Assembly: GCA_000995845.1 (NCBI GenBank)
Contig: LCEZ01000042.1
Span: 542 to 10,359, forward strand
Reading direction: 5' to 3'
Length of the DNA: 9,818 nt
DNA from: Parcubacteria group bacterium GW2011_GWD2_43_10
GTDB taxonomy: Bacteria > Patescibacteriota > Patescibacteriia > Veblenbacterales > UBA10138
Below, one piece after another: positions 1 to 6,349 of this stretch; the first letter of the stretch is position 1; the number at the start of each line of letters is the position of its first letter. The notes beneath the pieces were generated by a model. That model had not been told where the DNA came from. It saw only the letters and a list, made by a program, of their open reading frames with translations, and ran no database searches. The position numbers were made by a program, and so were the translations under genes.

Positions 1-872
1 CACCTACCGGTCAAACGAGTATAGCCCATATTATAAAGCTCTGTTTCTTCAGAATACTTAGGACAAGTGATACCAAGTAATGCTGGTTTTACTTTTTGTA
101 TCATCGGTAAAGTATTTTCTACCAAACGTGGATTTACCAGCTGTAATAAAGAGAAAGACACCAAAGCAATAACAACACCGGTAATTGCCCCGACAATGGT
201 TTCGTTAGCGCCCTTTATTTTATCCGGCGCCCCTGCCGCCATAATGCGCTTGAACCCACCCCACATTACCATCACTATAGCGATTACTGCCAAGGCGGCG
301 ACGAAGAATTTGTAAAAGGCGGCCAAATACCCCGGGAATCCCCCTTTTATTCCCGGCTTGCAAATGCCATGATCTGGCGCACAAGCGGCATTGCCACCGG
401 CTGTGCAATTTATCGGCTCTTCGCCAAGCGTATAAACCGAACAGTATTTCACGCCACTGCCAGGTATGCCTACCTGCAGGGGCAAATCAGGATTGGCAGC
501 AAAGCATTGCCCCATATCAGGCGGGTTTTCAATCGGAAGTTTACAATATTTTTTTGCCCAGTCAGTCTGCTTCCAAATACCATGGGAATCAACTTCACAT
601 TCGCTCTGTGTCCAACATTGCGCCAATATTTCTGCTGGTGTTTGCGGTGGCGTAGTAACTTGAGTTTGAGGCGCTTTACAACAACACGTACTGGGTGGCG
701 GAAGTTGCGGTCCAACGCATGAATTAAAAATTGCAGGATAAGGATAATTAGGATCTAAATTACAAGAAGTTCTATTTACCCAATTGCACTCTTGGGCTGA
801 GGCTATATTTACCCAAGCTAAAGATATAATAAAAATTATACCAACTAAATATAGCTTCAAGAAACTTTTCAT
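1..872 (-). CDS. VirB2-like T4SS pilin with Cys-rich ectodomain (3' partial)
   Basis: The frame opens with ATG at 870-872 and stays open for 290 codons to the left edge, so the C-terminus is missing. Residues 1-26 look like a signal peptide: a basic start, a hydrophobic core, and a cut after ASA before QE. Residues 27-175 form a presumably exported domain with 14 cysteines (29, 37, 52, 63-65, 86, 92, 110, 123, 144, 156, 164, 171) and a Pro/Thr-rich stretch near 67-80. Two membrane helices follow, at about 184-204 and 226-247. The loop between them contains MWGGFKRIMAAGAPDKIKGA, the usual signature of VirB2/TrbC-type pilins in Patescibacteria. At least 43 more residues follow helix 2, including one further Cys. 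In such systems this subunit would be the membrane-stored pilus protein. It is the last visible gene of the operon, 44 nt after the previous stop. The family call is firm; the role of the Cys-rich domain is unknown. Confidence 0.82.
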   Translation of the reverse strand, partial: MKSFLKLYLVGIIFIISLAWVNIASAQECNWVNRTSCNLDPNYPYPAIFNSCVGPQLPPPSTCCCKAPQTQVTTPPQTPAEILAQCWTQSECEVDSHGIWKQTDWAKKYCKLPIENPPDMGQCFAANPDLPLQVGIPGSGVKYCSVYTLGEEPINCTAGGNAACAPDHGICKPGIKGGFPGYLAAFYKFFVAALAVIAIVMVMWGGFKRIMAAGAPDKIKGANETIVGAITGVVIALVSFSLLQLVNPRLVENTLPMIQKVKPALLGITCPKYSEETELYNMGYTRLTGR

Positions 873-916
873 AAAATATTGATTTTTATCCTGGAAAATT
901 TCATAATAGATTGAAC

Positions 917-1321
917 TTAGAATATACTATCAATAAAGTTATCAAAAGTAACTTGGGTAATATCTGCAGCACATTCTGTAGAATTATCATAACAAGCGAT
1001 TACAAAAATAACTATAATAAAGATAAGAATACCAATTAGTATATAGGGCCATAAAGTTGCGATTATAATCCCCAACCATCTTAATAACTGCACCATTATT
1101 CTTTTAGTTCCCTGCTTAGCAAAAGCTTTTAGTTCCTGCTTGCCTAGCTCTTTAGCCACTCCCGCCATTCCGCCTTGTTTAAGACCCTTGAGCGCTTTCA
1201 ATGTCTGCAGCCCACCGCCTTTTTGTTCATCTTTCTCTTCTCTTAATTGTCGCAATCGTTCTTCCTGTCTAGCTTCAGCCAACTCGGCTTCATAATCTTG
1301 CGGCGACTGATAGTTAGCCAT
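917..1321 (-). CDS. Small membrane protein with charged coiled-coil-like N-terminus
   Basis: This 134-residue protein starts at ATG 1319-1321 and ends with TAA. I do not recognise its family. Residues 10-34 are highly charged, rich in Glu, Arg and Gln, and probably form an exposed helix or coiled coil. Residues 35-72 are Gly/Lys-rich and amphipathic. Residues 75-110 are strongly hydrophobic with a Trp-Pro near 91-92, consistent with one long or two short membrane helices. A short tail with Cys110 and Cys117 follows. It sits between the VirB8-like gene and the VirB2-like pilin, where T4SS loci often have small inner-membrane accessory proteins. A structural role in the secretion platform is plausible by position only. 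The 5' spacer is an AT-rich imperfect palindrome, and no Shine-Dalgarno sequence is visible before the ATG. Confidence 0.72.
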   Translation of the reverse strand: MANYQSPQDYEAELAEARQEERLRQLREEKDEQKGGGLQTLKALKGLKQGGMAGVAKELGKQELKAFAKQGTKRIMVQLLRWLGIIIATLWPYILIGILIFIIVIFVIACYDNSTECAADITQVTFDNFIDSIF

Positions 1322-1325
1322 ATAA

Positions 1326-1394
1326 AAAATTAAAATTCAAAAATTAAGATGTCTGGCAGAATTTTTTAATCTTTTATCTTTCATTTTTAATTTT
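1326..1394. repeat. AT-rich imperfect palindrome between the VirB8-like and small membrane protein genes
   Basis: Bases 1326-1350 and the reverse complement of 1369-1394 agree at about 21 of 25 positions with one gap; the outermost ten (AAAATTAAAA) are identical. The unpaired centre includes GTCTGGCAGA. The outer base at 1394 touches the TGA stop of the VirB8-like gene. The arms are almost pure A/T, so chance similarity is easier here than at the other repeats. Confidence 0.45.
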
Positions 1395-1951
1395 CACTGC
1401 CATTCTGCACTTTCTACTAGCCAGCTTTGACCTTGTTTTACCAAAGTCACTTTAATGTCCTGATAGCGCAACTGCGGTTCGCCAGTACGGCTGAATAATT
1501 CCTGCCGCTGAGTAGAAACCAAAACAGTAGCCGAACTTTCAGTTTGGTTAGATACTTGGGCAGTTAAAGCCTTGGTGGTAACTCCATAAAACCCACCAGC
1601 CGGCTCAGTTTGGGCGGTTTGTGCTTCTACTATCTGCTTGAAGTTAGAAGTAAACATATAATCAACAGCCTTTAGATTTTGATAGGGCGCGTCTGATGAA
1701 TAACTGCCGTAAATTTCCACAAATCTCAGAGCAAAGTTCTTAGCACTAGTTTGGGCAACTTGCTCAGGTGTGGCTGGGACGGCCGGGCTGGTAGTTGTTT
1801 GCCAGGGTTGCAATTCAGCTGGCGTAACTTCAGTGGTGGTATTAACTGGCTGTACATTTACTTGAGGCGCTGGCCTAGTAAACCACCAAACCACAAAAGC
1901 AACTAATGCTAAGGTAAAGGCGACTATAAAGATAAGGAGTTTGCGGGACAT
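1394..1951 (-). CDS. Membrane-anchored NTF2-like protein, probable VirB8/TcpC-type component
   Basis: This 185-residue protein starts with ATG at 1949-1951 and stops at TGA. Residues 1-4 are basic and residues 5-24 form one membrane helix ending in WWFTRP. A Pro/Thr-rich linker (about 27-65) leads into a small domain at 66-185. That domain reads as one or two helices (FALRFVEIYGSYSSD near 73-87, then about 91-110). Alternating strand-like segments follow at about 122-135, 139-151, 161-172 and 176-185, the last with a closing SWLVESAEW motif. N-terminal anchor, linker and a helix-then-sheet domain ending in a Trp-rich strand is the layout of VirB8, TcpC and other NTF2-fold T4SS proteins. Those nucleate the inner-membrane complex on the outer face. 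Position next to virB4 supports this. The fold is inferred from pattern, not from clear sequence identity, so the VirB8 label is tentative. Confidence 0.6.
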   Translation of the reverse strand: MSRKLLIFIVAFTLALVAFVVWWFTRPAPQVNVQPVNTTTEVTPAELQPWQTTTSPAVPATPEQVAQTSAKNFALRFVEIYGSYSSDAPYQNLKAVDYMFTSNFKQIVEAQTAQTEPAGGFYGVTTKALTAQVSNQTESSATVLVSTQRQELFSRTGEPQLRYQDIKVTLVKQGQSWLVESAEWQ

Positions 1952-1979
1952 GGTAGTTTTGAATCAAGAATTAAGAATC

Positions 1980-2035
1980 TAGAATTAGGCATTAAGAAAA
2001 CGTTTGTTATTTTTTACTCGTAATTCATTATTCTA
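1980..2035. repeat. AT-rich imperfect palindrome related to the four-helix-bundle flanking repeat
   Basis: The 87-nt spacer between virB4 and the VirB8-like gene contains TAGAATTAGGCATTAAGA (1980-1997). It matches the reverse complement of 2018-2035 at 14 of 18 positions around a 20-nt loop. The 13-mer ATTCATTATTCTA at 2023-2035 is the exact reverse complement of 5129-5141. It looks like a short gene-less member of the same repeat family. The AT-rich stem and absence of a clean T-run make a terminator unlikely. Confidence 0.62.
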
Positions 2036-2038
2036 GTA

Positions 2039-3916
2039 TTAGCCAATATCCGGTTCTGGCAGACTGGCGGCAAATTCTTTTTTAGCCTGCTCAATTTCCA
2101 ATAACTGCCTGGGGTCGGAGGTGATCAGCTGGTCTTCAGTATAAGAAGCTACCACCTTGATAGCGGCATGCTTAGCACCAGCAAAGAAAATCCCCTCACC
2201 CACGCCACACTCTAATAACAAATATTTTTCACCTTCAGTCAATAAGAAAGTTTGTACCACTTTATCAATACCGGCCGGCGACTGTTTAAGCAATAACTGT
2301 AAACTGGAGTTGGTAACAATCGCCTGGCCATACGGCGAGGTTAGGAAATCGTTGACATCCTGGGTGATGGTAGTAACACCCAAATAATACTTACGGCAAC
2401 GTTTAACTAGGGCAAAAATAAACTTAGCGCTGTCCTCGTTCTGCATTAGCCACCAGGCTTCATCAATCACCAAAATACGCTTCTTCAACTCACTCCTCAC
2501 CACATTCCAAATGTAATTAACAATGGTATAAATTGCGATTGGCCTTAATTCATCTTCCAAATCACGAACTGAAAAAACAATCAGCTGATTTCTCACATCC
2601 ACATTAGTTGGACTATTGAACAAGCCGGCAAACGTACCCGAGGTATATTTTTTCAAACGTAAAACCAAATCCTCACCGCCCTGCATGCCGGCCAGCACCT
2701 CTTCAAAATCAGCCATCACTGGTGCTTCCACCCGACTTAAATCCGAATTAGGCGTTATGTCTTTTTTAGCATAAGTCTCCAACAGCGCCCGGTCAATAAT
2801 TGAATCCTCTTGGTGAGATAACTGCCCCAGCATTAGCCGCATCAACCCTTTTAAGGTTATAACTGCGGAACGAATGATATCGCCCGCCTGCACCTCACCA
2901 ATTGGCCGCGGCAGATCAAAGGGGTTAATCTTAGCTTCGGAATTTAAGGAAATGCTGATATAAGCACCGCCCACTGCTTCGGACAAATGTTTATATTCCA
3001 TTTCCGGATCAATAATAATAACATCCGTACCCATCATCATGCTACGCAATACCTCCAGCTTGATAGCATAGCTTTTACCCGCACCGGAGGTGGCAAAGAC
3101 ACAGGAATTGGCATTCTGCAGACTGAACCTATCAAACAAGATCAAGGAATTATTGTGCCTGTTTATACCATAAAGAATACCGTTATCCGAGGTAAGTTCT
3201 GAGGAAATGAATGGGAATGATGAAGCCACGGGCGAAGTATTCATGTTGAAGTAAATCTGCAGCTCATCGTTCCCGACTGGTAAGGTGGAATTAAACCCGG
3301 CCTCTCCCTGCCAGAGGGCGCGGCGGGAATACACCAATTTGGAACCAAAGATCGATTCCACTTGCTCGGTAAGTTTATCCAGCTCCTTTTTATCATTAGT
3401 ATAAAGCGTGACATAAAGGGCGAACTGGAAAAACCGTTCCGTACCTTGAGTTAAATCATCTCTCAACTTTTCAATATCCCGCAAAGCTGTTTCGCGAATT
3501 GGATCGCGCGGCGCGCCTTTTTCATGATCGGCTACAATTTGGGCTTCCAGGGCGCCAACTTTATTCCTTAATTGCTTTAAAATTATTTCCGACGGTACCA
3601 CATAAAAGAACATGCCAATATCAAGAGTGGCGTTCAAATTAACGATCGGAGCAAACCAGCCGACGGTAATATACCGCGGATAAGTCATGACAAATAAAGT
3701 GCGCAGCCACAAACCATTCAGCTCCACGTGATCAGGCAAAACCCGAAAAGACGCCGGGGCGATTATTTCACGGACACGAACCGAGCCCTCACGTAAGATC
3801 CGCTCGGCTTCCAGCAGTTCTTTTTCTGAGTAATTATCCGGCGTTTGAACTGCTGCTTGGGGCGCGGCTTCGGCTCGTTTCAGTTCCTTTTTTATTTTTT
3901 TAGCAAAAAAAGCCAT
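2039..3916 (-). CDS. virB4: VirB4-type T4SS ATPase
   Basis: This 625-residue protein is the cytoplasmic ATPase that powers pilus assembly and transfer in type IV secretion systems. The N-terminal part (about 1-260) carries a Lys-rich start, a charged helical insertion at about 110-165 and the mixed domain that precedes the motor in VirB4/TraC/CagE proteins. The motor part follows: Walker A SGAGKS at 277-282, an IIIDPEMEY motif at 300-308, KINPFD near 329-334, Walker B ILVIDEAWW at 481-489 with the D485-E486 pair, and a TQDVNDF motif at 518-524. All key nucleotide-binding residues are intact. The gene starts at ATG 3914-3916, 9 nt after the TraC-like stop, which suggests translational coupling. 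A weak AGAAG lies upstream. No alternative family fits; VirD4-type coupling proteins lack this N-terminal arrangement. Confidence 0.95.
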   Translation of the reverse strand: MAFFAKKIKKELKRAEAAPQAAVQTPDNYSEKELLEAERILREGSVRVREIIAPASFRVLPDHVELNGLWLRTLFVMTYPRYITVGWFAPIVNLNATLDIGMFFYVVPSEIILKQLRNKVGALEAQIVADHEKGAPRDPIRETALRDIEKLRDDLTQGTERFFQFALYVTLYTNDKKELDKLTEQVESIFGSKLVYSRRALWQGEAGFNSTLPVGNDELQIYFNMNTSPVASSFPFISSELTSDNGILYGINRHNNSLILFDRFSLQNANSCVFATSGAGKSYAIKLEVLRSMMMGTDVIIIDPEMEYKHLSEAVGGAYISISLNSEAKINPFDLPRPIGEVQAGDIIRSAVITLKGLMRLMLGQLSHQEDSIIDRALLETYAKKDITPNSDLSRVEAPVMADFEEVLAGMQGGEDLVLRLKKYTSGTFAGLFNSPTNVDVRNQLIVFSVRDLEDELRPIAIYTIVNYIWNVVRSELKKRILVIDEAWWLMQNEDSAKFIFALVKRCRKYYLGVTTITQDVNDFLTSPYGQAIVTNSSLQLLLKQSPAGIDKVVQTFLLTEGEKYLLLECGVGEGIFFAGAKHAAIKVVASYTEDQLITSDPRQLLEIEQAKKEFAASLPEPDIG

Positions 3917-3925
3917 AATTTATTT

Positions 3926-4630
3926 CTAATTCTTCTTTTTAGTATCCCCTTCGGCTAAAGGAGCGGCGGCCTCTACCTGAATTTTTTCCAAAGAAGCCAA
4001 TGGTTGCTGCTCACCCAGTTCCGGATTATATGAATTGTAATAAAGCTCAATTAATCCTTGGGTATCAAGTCGTACAGCGGTTAAGCCAGTGGAAGCTAAC
4101 CCGGAAATTAAGAACTCCATACGCTTACCCAAAGCTTCGGCATAACGTTCAAATTCGTCGCGGGAGAGTTTGACTGTGCCGGCAGCTGCCAGTATGGAAA
4201 GCAAGCGCTGAAAAAAATTACGCCGTTTATCAGACTGAGGATTGTAAGGCGCTATCAAATAAAATCTTTTGGTCATTATTTCCCCCAAGGAAATAAGCTC
4301 TTTTATGTAATCAAGATAATCAGCAATCTGAACTCTAAGCAGCTCATTAGTTTGTTGCTTTTCTATAACCTTAAGTTTCTCCAAATAGCCATCAATATTA
4401 AGCTTACGGGACTGAATTACTATCTGCAAAGGAAAATCAATGGAATTTAAAAATTGCATATAAGCCTGGATGGTGGCGGTCTGCTCATCCTCACTTTTTA
4501 AGGCAAAATTAACAGATGAGCATAACAGCACACCCCTTAAGGTGCCGTCTCGCATTATTACGCAGTCTTCGCGGACTTCAGCAATATCCAAAAAGCTGAC
4601 AGTTGAGACGCCGACCTTACTCTTGGCCAT
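3926..4630 (-). CDS. TraC-like protein (N-terminal VirB4/TraC-type domain, no ATPase motor)
   Basis: A soluble protein of 234 residues. The first part (FLDIAEVREDCVIMRDG, then a GVLLCSSVNFALKSEDEQ-like stretch) matches the TraC-like proteins encoded between PrgI and VirB4 in Patescibacteria and some Gram-positives. It resembles the N-terminal domain of TraC/VirB4 ATPases. No Walker A or B motif is present, so it is not itself a motor and probably partners VirB4 at the membrane base. The middle (about 85-170) is helical and the C-terminal tail is Ala/Glu/Lys-rich and probably disordered. I chose ATG at 4628-4630 because the product then begins MAKSK directly before the conserved domain. An in-frame GTG at 4646-4648 would add six residues (MPPKNK). 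Neither start has a Shine-Dalgarno sequence. The stop is 9 nt before virB4. Confidence 0.85.
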   Translation of the reverse strand: MAKSKVGVSTVSFLDIAEVREDCVIMRDGTLRGVLLCSSVNFALKSEDEQTATIQAYMQFLNSIDFPLQIVIQSRKLNIDGYLEKLKVIEKQQTNELLRVQIADYLDYIKELISLGEIMTKRFYLIAPYNPQSDKRRNFFQRLLSILAAAGTVKLSRDEFERYAEALGKRMEFLISGLASTGLTAVRLDTQGLIELYYNSYNPELGEQQPLASLEKIQVEAAAPLAEGDTKKKN

Positions 4631-4656
4631 TTTATTTTTTGGTGGCACAGTAAAAA

Positions 4657-4679
4657 GAATTAAATATTAAAAATTAAAA
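4657..4679. repeat. Lone AT-rich tract resembling the 1326-1350 repeat arm
   Basis: The spacer between prgI and the TraC-like gene contains a run of ATTAAA-type units that overlaps the prgI stop codon at 4674-4676. It resembles the arm at 1326-1350, but no partner arm is visible nearby, and low complexity alone could explain it. Confidence 0.25.
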
Positions 4680-5123
4680 ACTGCTTTTCTCATAATCTTC
4701 TGCCCGGTATGCCCCACCAGTATCAACCTCCAAAGATAATTCCTGTAAACGCGATTTATATAAGCTTGGCTTGGTAGCCACCGGATTATCGGTATGCACC
4801 GGCACTGGCTGGTGCAAGGAGCCCTTAAGCTCAAACTCCGGAACAAGTTTTTGCCAGGTTCTAATTTTCGGTTTGTTAAGAGTGGCAATAAAATTAACAA
4901 AGAAAAAATGGAATGGCATGCCGTTAACCTTAAAAAAGGCAAACAAGGCAATCAAGAATAAAGTTATCAATCCTTCTAAAATAAACAAACCAAAATCTGC
5001 TAAACGAAACTCCAAAAAAACCAAGAAGCCGCCTACCATAATTATAATAAACTGACGCACGGTGATTGGACCGATTATCTTATCCTCTACATCTATGAAT
5101 TGTGGCACAACGAATTGTTGCAT
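4674..5123 (-). CDS. PrgI-family (VirB3-like) inner-membrane T4SS protein
   Basis: This 149-residue protein starts with ATG at 5121-5123. Residues 5-24 read VVPQFIDVEDKIIGPITVRQ, the strongly conserved opening of PrgI-family proteins (Pfam PF12666). Two closely spaced membrane helices follow at about 25-43 and 46-66, again typical. After them comes a short amphipathic segment with FHFFFVNF and then a cytoplasmic tail of about 65 residues that is Pro- and charge-rich. The family occupies the VirB3 position, a small membrane protein that docks the VirB4 ATPase. The order PrgI, TraC-like, VirB4 is the standard core of these systems. Its 24-nt upstream spacer is formed by one arm of the inverted repeat around the four-helix-bundle gene, so that insertion lies directly against its start. 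Confidence 0.93.
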   Translation of the reverse strand: MQQFVVPQFIDVEDKIIGPITVRQFIIIMVGGFLVFLEFRLADFGLFILEGLITLFLIALFAFFKVNGMPFHFFFVNFIATLNKPKIRTWQKLVPEFELKGSLHQPVPVHTDNPVATKPSLYKSRLQELSLEVDTGGAYRAEDYEKSSF

Positions 5124-5128
5124 TAGAT

Positions 5129-5146
5129 TAGAATAATGAATAAAGA
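5129..5146. repeat. Left arm of inverted repeat flanking the four-helix-bundle gene
   Basis: TAGAATAATGAATAAAGA matches the reverse complement of 5529-5546 at 17 of 18 positions. The following bases to 5162 continue an ATTCGT-like pattern on the other strand and contain the TAA stop of the four-helix-bundle gene. Confidence 0.8.
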
Positions 5147-5147
5147 A

Positions 5148-5525
5148 TTACGAATCACGAATGCTTTTTGATTTCTTTATAAAGGCGTTTAGTAACTTAT
5201 GTACATCAATGGTCTGCTCGGAAATTTCATTAAAAAGTAGTTTATTAATATGCCCAACATCACGTGCTATAAATAATTGACTCTGAACTTCAGTCAAAGA
5301 GCCGAGTGCCAACGAGTAAAACTGAACCTTTTCTGCATAACTTTGTCGACTAAATCCCTCAGCTATGTTGGATGTCACAGATACAGCCGCACGTCGGAGT
5401 TGACTAATCAAACCAAATACTTCATCTTTGGGGAATTTTTTTGTTATTTTATAAATTAATAGTACCAAGCTATGTGCTTCTTTCCAAACCCGCAATTCAG
5501 TAAAATTTTTGATTGATTCCTGCAT
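5148..5525 (-). CDS. Four helix bundle protein (23S rRNA intervening-sequence protein family)
   Basis: This 125-residue soluble protein belongs to the family of Pfam PF05635. The diagnostic pattern is present: LRVWKEAHSL at 12-21, YKITKKFPKDE at 25-35, then FGLISQLRRAAVSVTSNIAE at 37-56, and a GSLTEVQSQL helix at about 75-84. The length is normal, about 120 residues. Members occur in intervening sequences of bacterial 23S rRNA and as stand-alone genes; the related Avd protein works with diversity-generating retroelements. Their general function is not settled. It is not a known T4SS part, and here it separates the helical gene at 5558 from prgI. Both ends touch an AT-rich inverted repeat, and its stop codon lies just past the left 18-nt arm, inside the continuing repeat-like tract. 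I infer an inserted cargo gene rather than a secretion component. ATG at 5523-5525 is the start, with only a weak AAAGATAA upstream. Confidence 0.93.
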   Translation of the reverse strand: MQESIKNFTELRVWKEAHSLVLLIYKITKKFPKDEVFGLISQLRRAAVSVTSNIAEGFSRQSYAEKVQFYSLALGSLTEVQSQLFIARDVGHINKLLFNEISEQTIDVHKLLNAFIKKSKSIRDS

Positions 5526-5528
5526 TTA

Positions 5529-5560
5529 TCTTTATTCGTTATTCTAAATTCGTTATTCTA
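5529..5560. repeat. Right arm of inverted repeat, with a tandem second copy
   Basis: Bases 5529-5546 are the partner of the left arm (one mismatch in 18). The 13-mer ATTCGTTATTCTA then occurs twice exactly, at 5534-5546 and 5548-5560. The outer copy covers the stop codon (TAG) of the upstream helical gene. Read on the minus strand each copy begins TAGAAT, one base from a TATAAT -10 box, so a promoter for the inserted gene is possible but unproven. Confidence 0.8.
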
Positions 5561-6349
5561 GAAACGCAGTTTCGCATTAAAATCAGCAATGGCAGTAAAT
5601 TCATCTTCGGTTAAAACCTGATCACCCAGAGTTTGATGATTACTCACCACCAGACTAATCGGCTTGCCCTGCTCTATACTTTCTCGCCCCAGCTGCAAAT
5701 ACTGCTGATAAACTAATGATGATTTCCAAGCCCGCACTGCTTCCACTCGTCGGGTAACGGACATTTCACCCAATAAATCTATTTTGCCTTTTACCTTTTG
5801 CAGGGCTTCTTGAGCAGTTGAACCTAAGCGCCTAAAATCAACCAAATTCAAACCGCGCAATTCATCCAGTGGGCCAACAACTTTCGGCGGGGCTTTTACA
5901 TCAGCTAATTGCGGTTTAGGTACAGCTGGCTGACTACCTTCAACTATCGTAGCTGGCTGACCTTGGGCTTGGATTTCTCTTAACATTTGATCACGCCAAG
6001 CTTTAGCCGCAGCCGCATCATATGAAGGTTTGGCTGGCTCTACTTTAACTGGAGCGGGTTGGGCTGGTCGTTCGGCTATTGGTTCGGGTATTTTTAATGA
6101 TTGATTTTTAACTCTTATTTCAAATTCTCGTTTGGCTTCTTCCATTATACCCTGTACCTGGTCGGCTTTTTCCTCAGTCATGCCTAAACCGCCAGCTTCA
6201 GCTGGTTTACGTAAAACTTCTGCTATTTCCAAAGGACCGCGTACGTCTTTTAAACGGGACACCATCAGCTGAATAAAACGGCGCTGGTTAACCTCATCTC
6301 GGAAAACTAAATTCTTGGTGGCAATTATTTCATCCACAAACGCCCGCAA
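5558..6349 (-). CDS. Helical soluble protein with Pro-rich linkers; possible 3' part of a split gene
   Basis: The frame gives up to 263 residues from TTG at 6347-6349; GTG at 6335-6337 is the only other near start, and no ATG opens it. I cannot name the family. Residues 1-85 are helical and contain RFIQLMVSRLKDVRGPLE and GGLGMTEEKADQVQGIMEEA. These resemble segments I associate with hypothetical proteins in Patescibacterial T4SS loci. A Pro-rich linker (87-108), a short Ala-rich helix (111-128) and a second linker lead to a C-terminal domain (161-263) with DELRGLNLVDFRRLG and RVEAVRAWKSSLVYQQYL. There is no signal peptide or membrane helix, so it is probably cytoplasmic. The start overlaps the previous gene by 25 nt in another frame, and the weak TTG start suggests this may be the second half of one longer protein broken by a one-base shift. 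Confidence 0.65.
   Translation of the reverse strand: MRAFVDEIIATKNLVFRDEVNQRRFIQLMVSRLKDVRGPLEIAEVLRKPAEAGGLGMTEEKADQVQGIMEEAKREFEIRVKNQSLKIPEPIAERPAQPAPVKVEPAKPSYDAAAAKAWRDQMLREIQAQGQPATIVEGSQPAVPKPQLADVKAPPKVVGPLDELRGLNLVDFRRLGSTAQEALQKVKGKIDLLGEMSVTRRVEAVRAWKSSLVYQQYLQLGRESIEQGKPISLVVSNHQTLGDQVLTEDEFTAIADFNAKLRF

Larger units (their letters stand above)
5129..5560. mobile_element. Putative intervening-sequence-like element around the four-helix-bundle gene
   Basis: A 432-bp unit made of a left arm at 5129-5146, one four-helix-bundle gene, and right-hand repeat copies ending at 5560. It breaks the otherwise compact run of T4SS genes and encodes a protein of the family found in 23S rRNA intervening sequences. 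Those elements also pair terminal inverted repeats around a single small ORF. No transposase or clear target duplication is seen, so mobility is inferred. The right end overlaps the stop codon of the upstream helical gene. Confidence 0.42.

Noticed and set aside
67..722. Open frames on the plus strand at 67-315 and 369-722, and minus-strand frames at 220-408 and 470-715
   Set aside because: They lie inside the VirB2-like gene in other frames. The minus-strand frame from 872 to the edge has a signal peptide, Cys pattern and pilin motif, while these have no recognisable features.
871..905. Eleven-codon reading frame ending in an ATGA overlap with the pilin start
   Set aside because: It has no Shine-Dalgarno sequence, and so short a frame is expected by chance in AT-rich DNA.
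1322..1393. Possible transcription terminator between the VirB8-like and small membrane protein genes
   Set aside because: The stem is nearly all A/T with a long loop, there is no GC-rich hairpin followed by a T-run, and downstream genes continue on the same strand.
4667..5055. Frames overlapping prgI (minus 4667-4951, plus 4771-5055)
   Set aside because: prgI itself is a clear family member across this stretch; the overlapping frames are low-complexity by-products.
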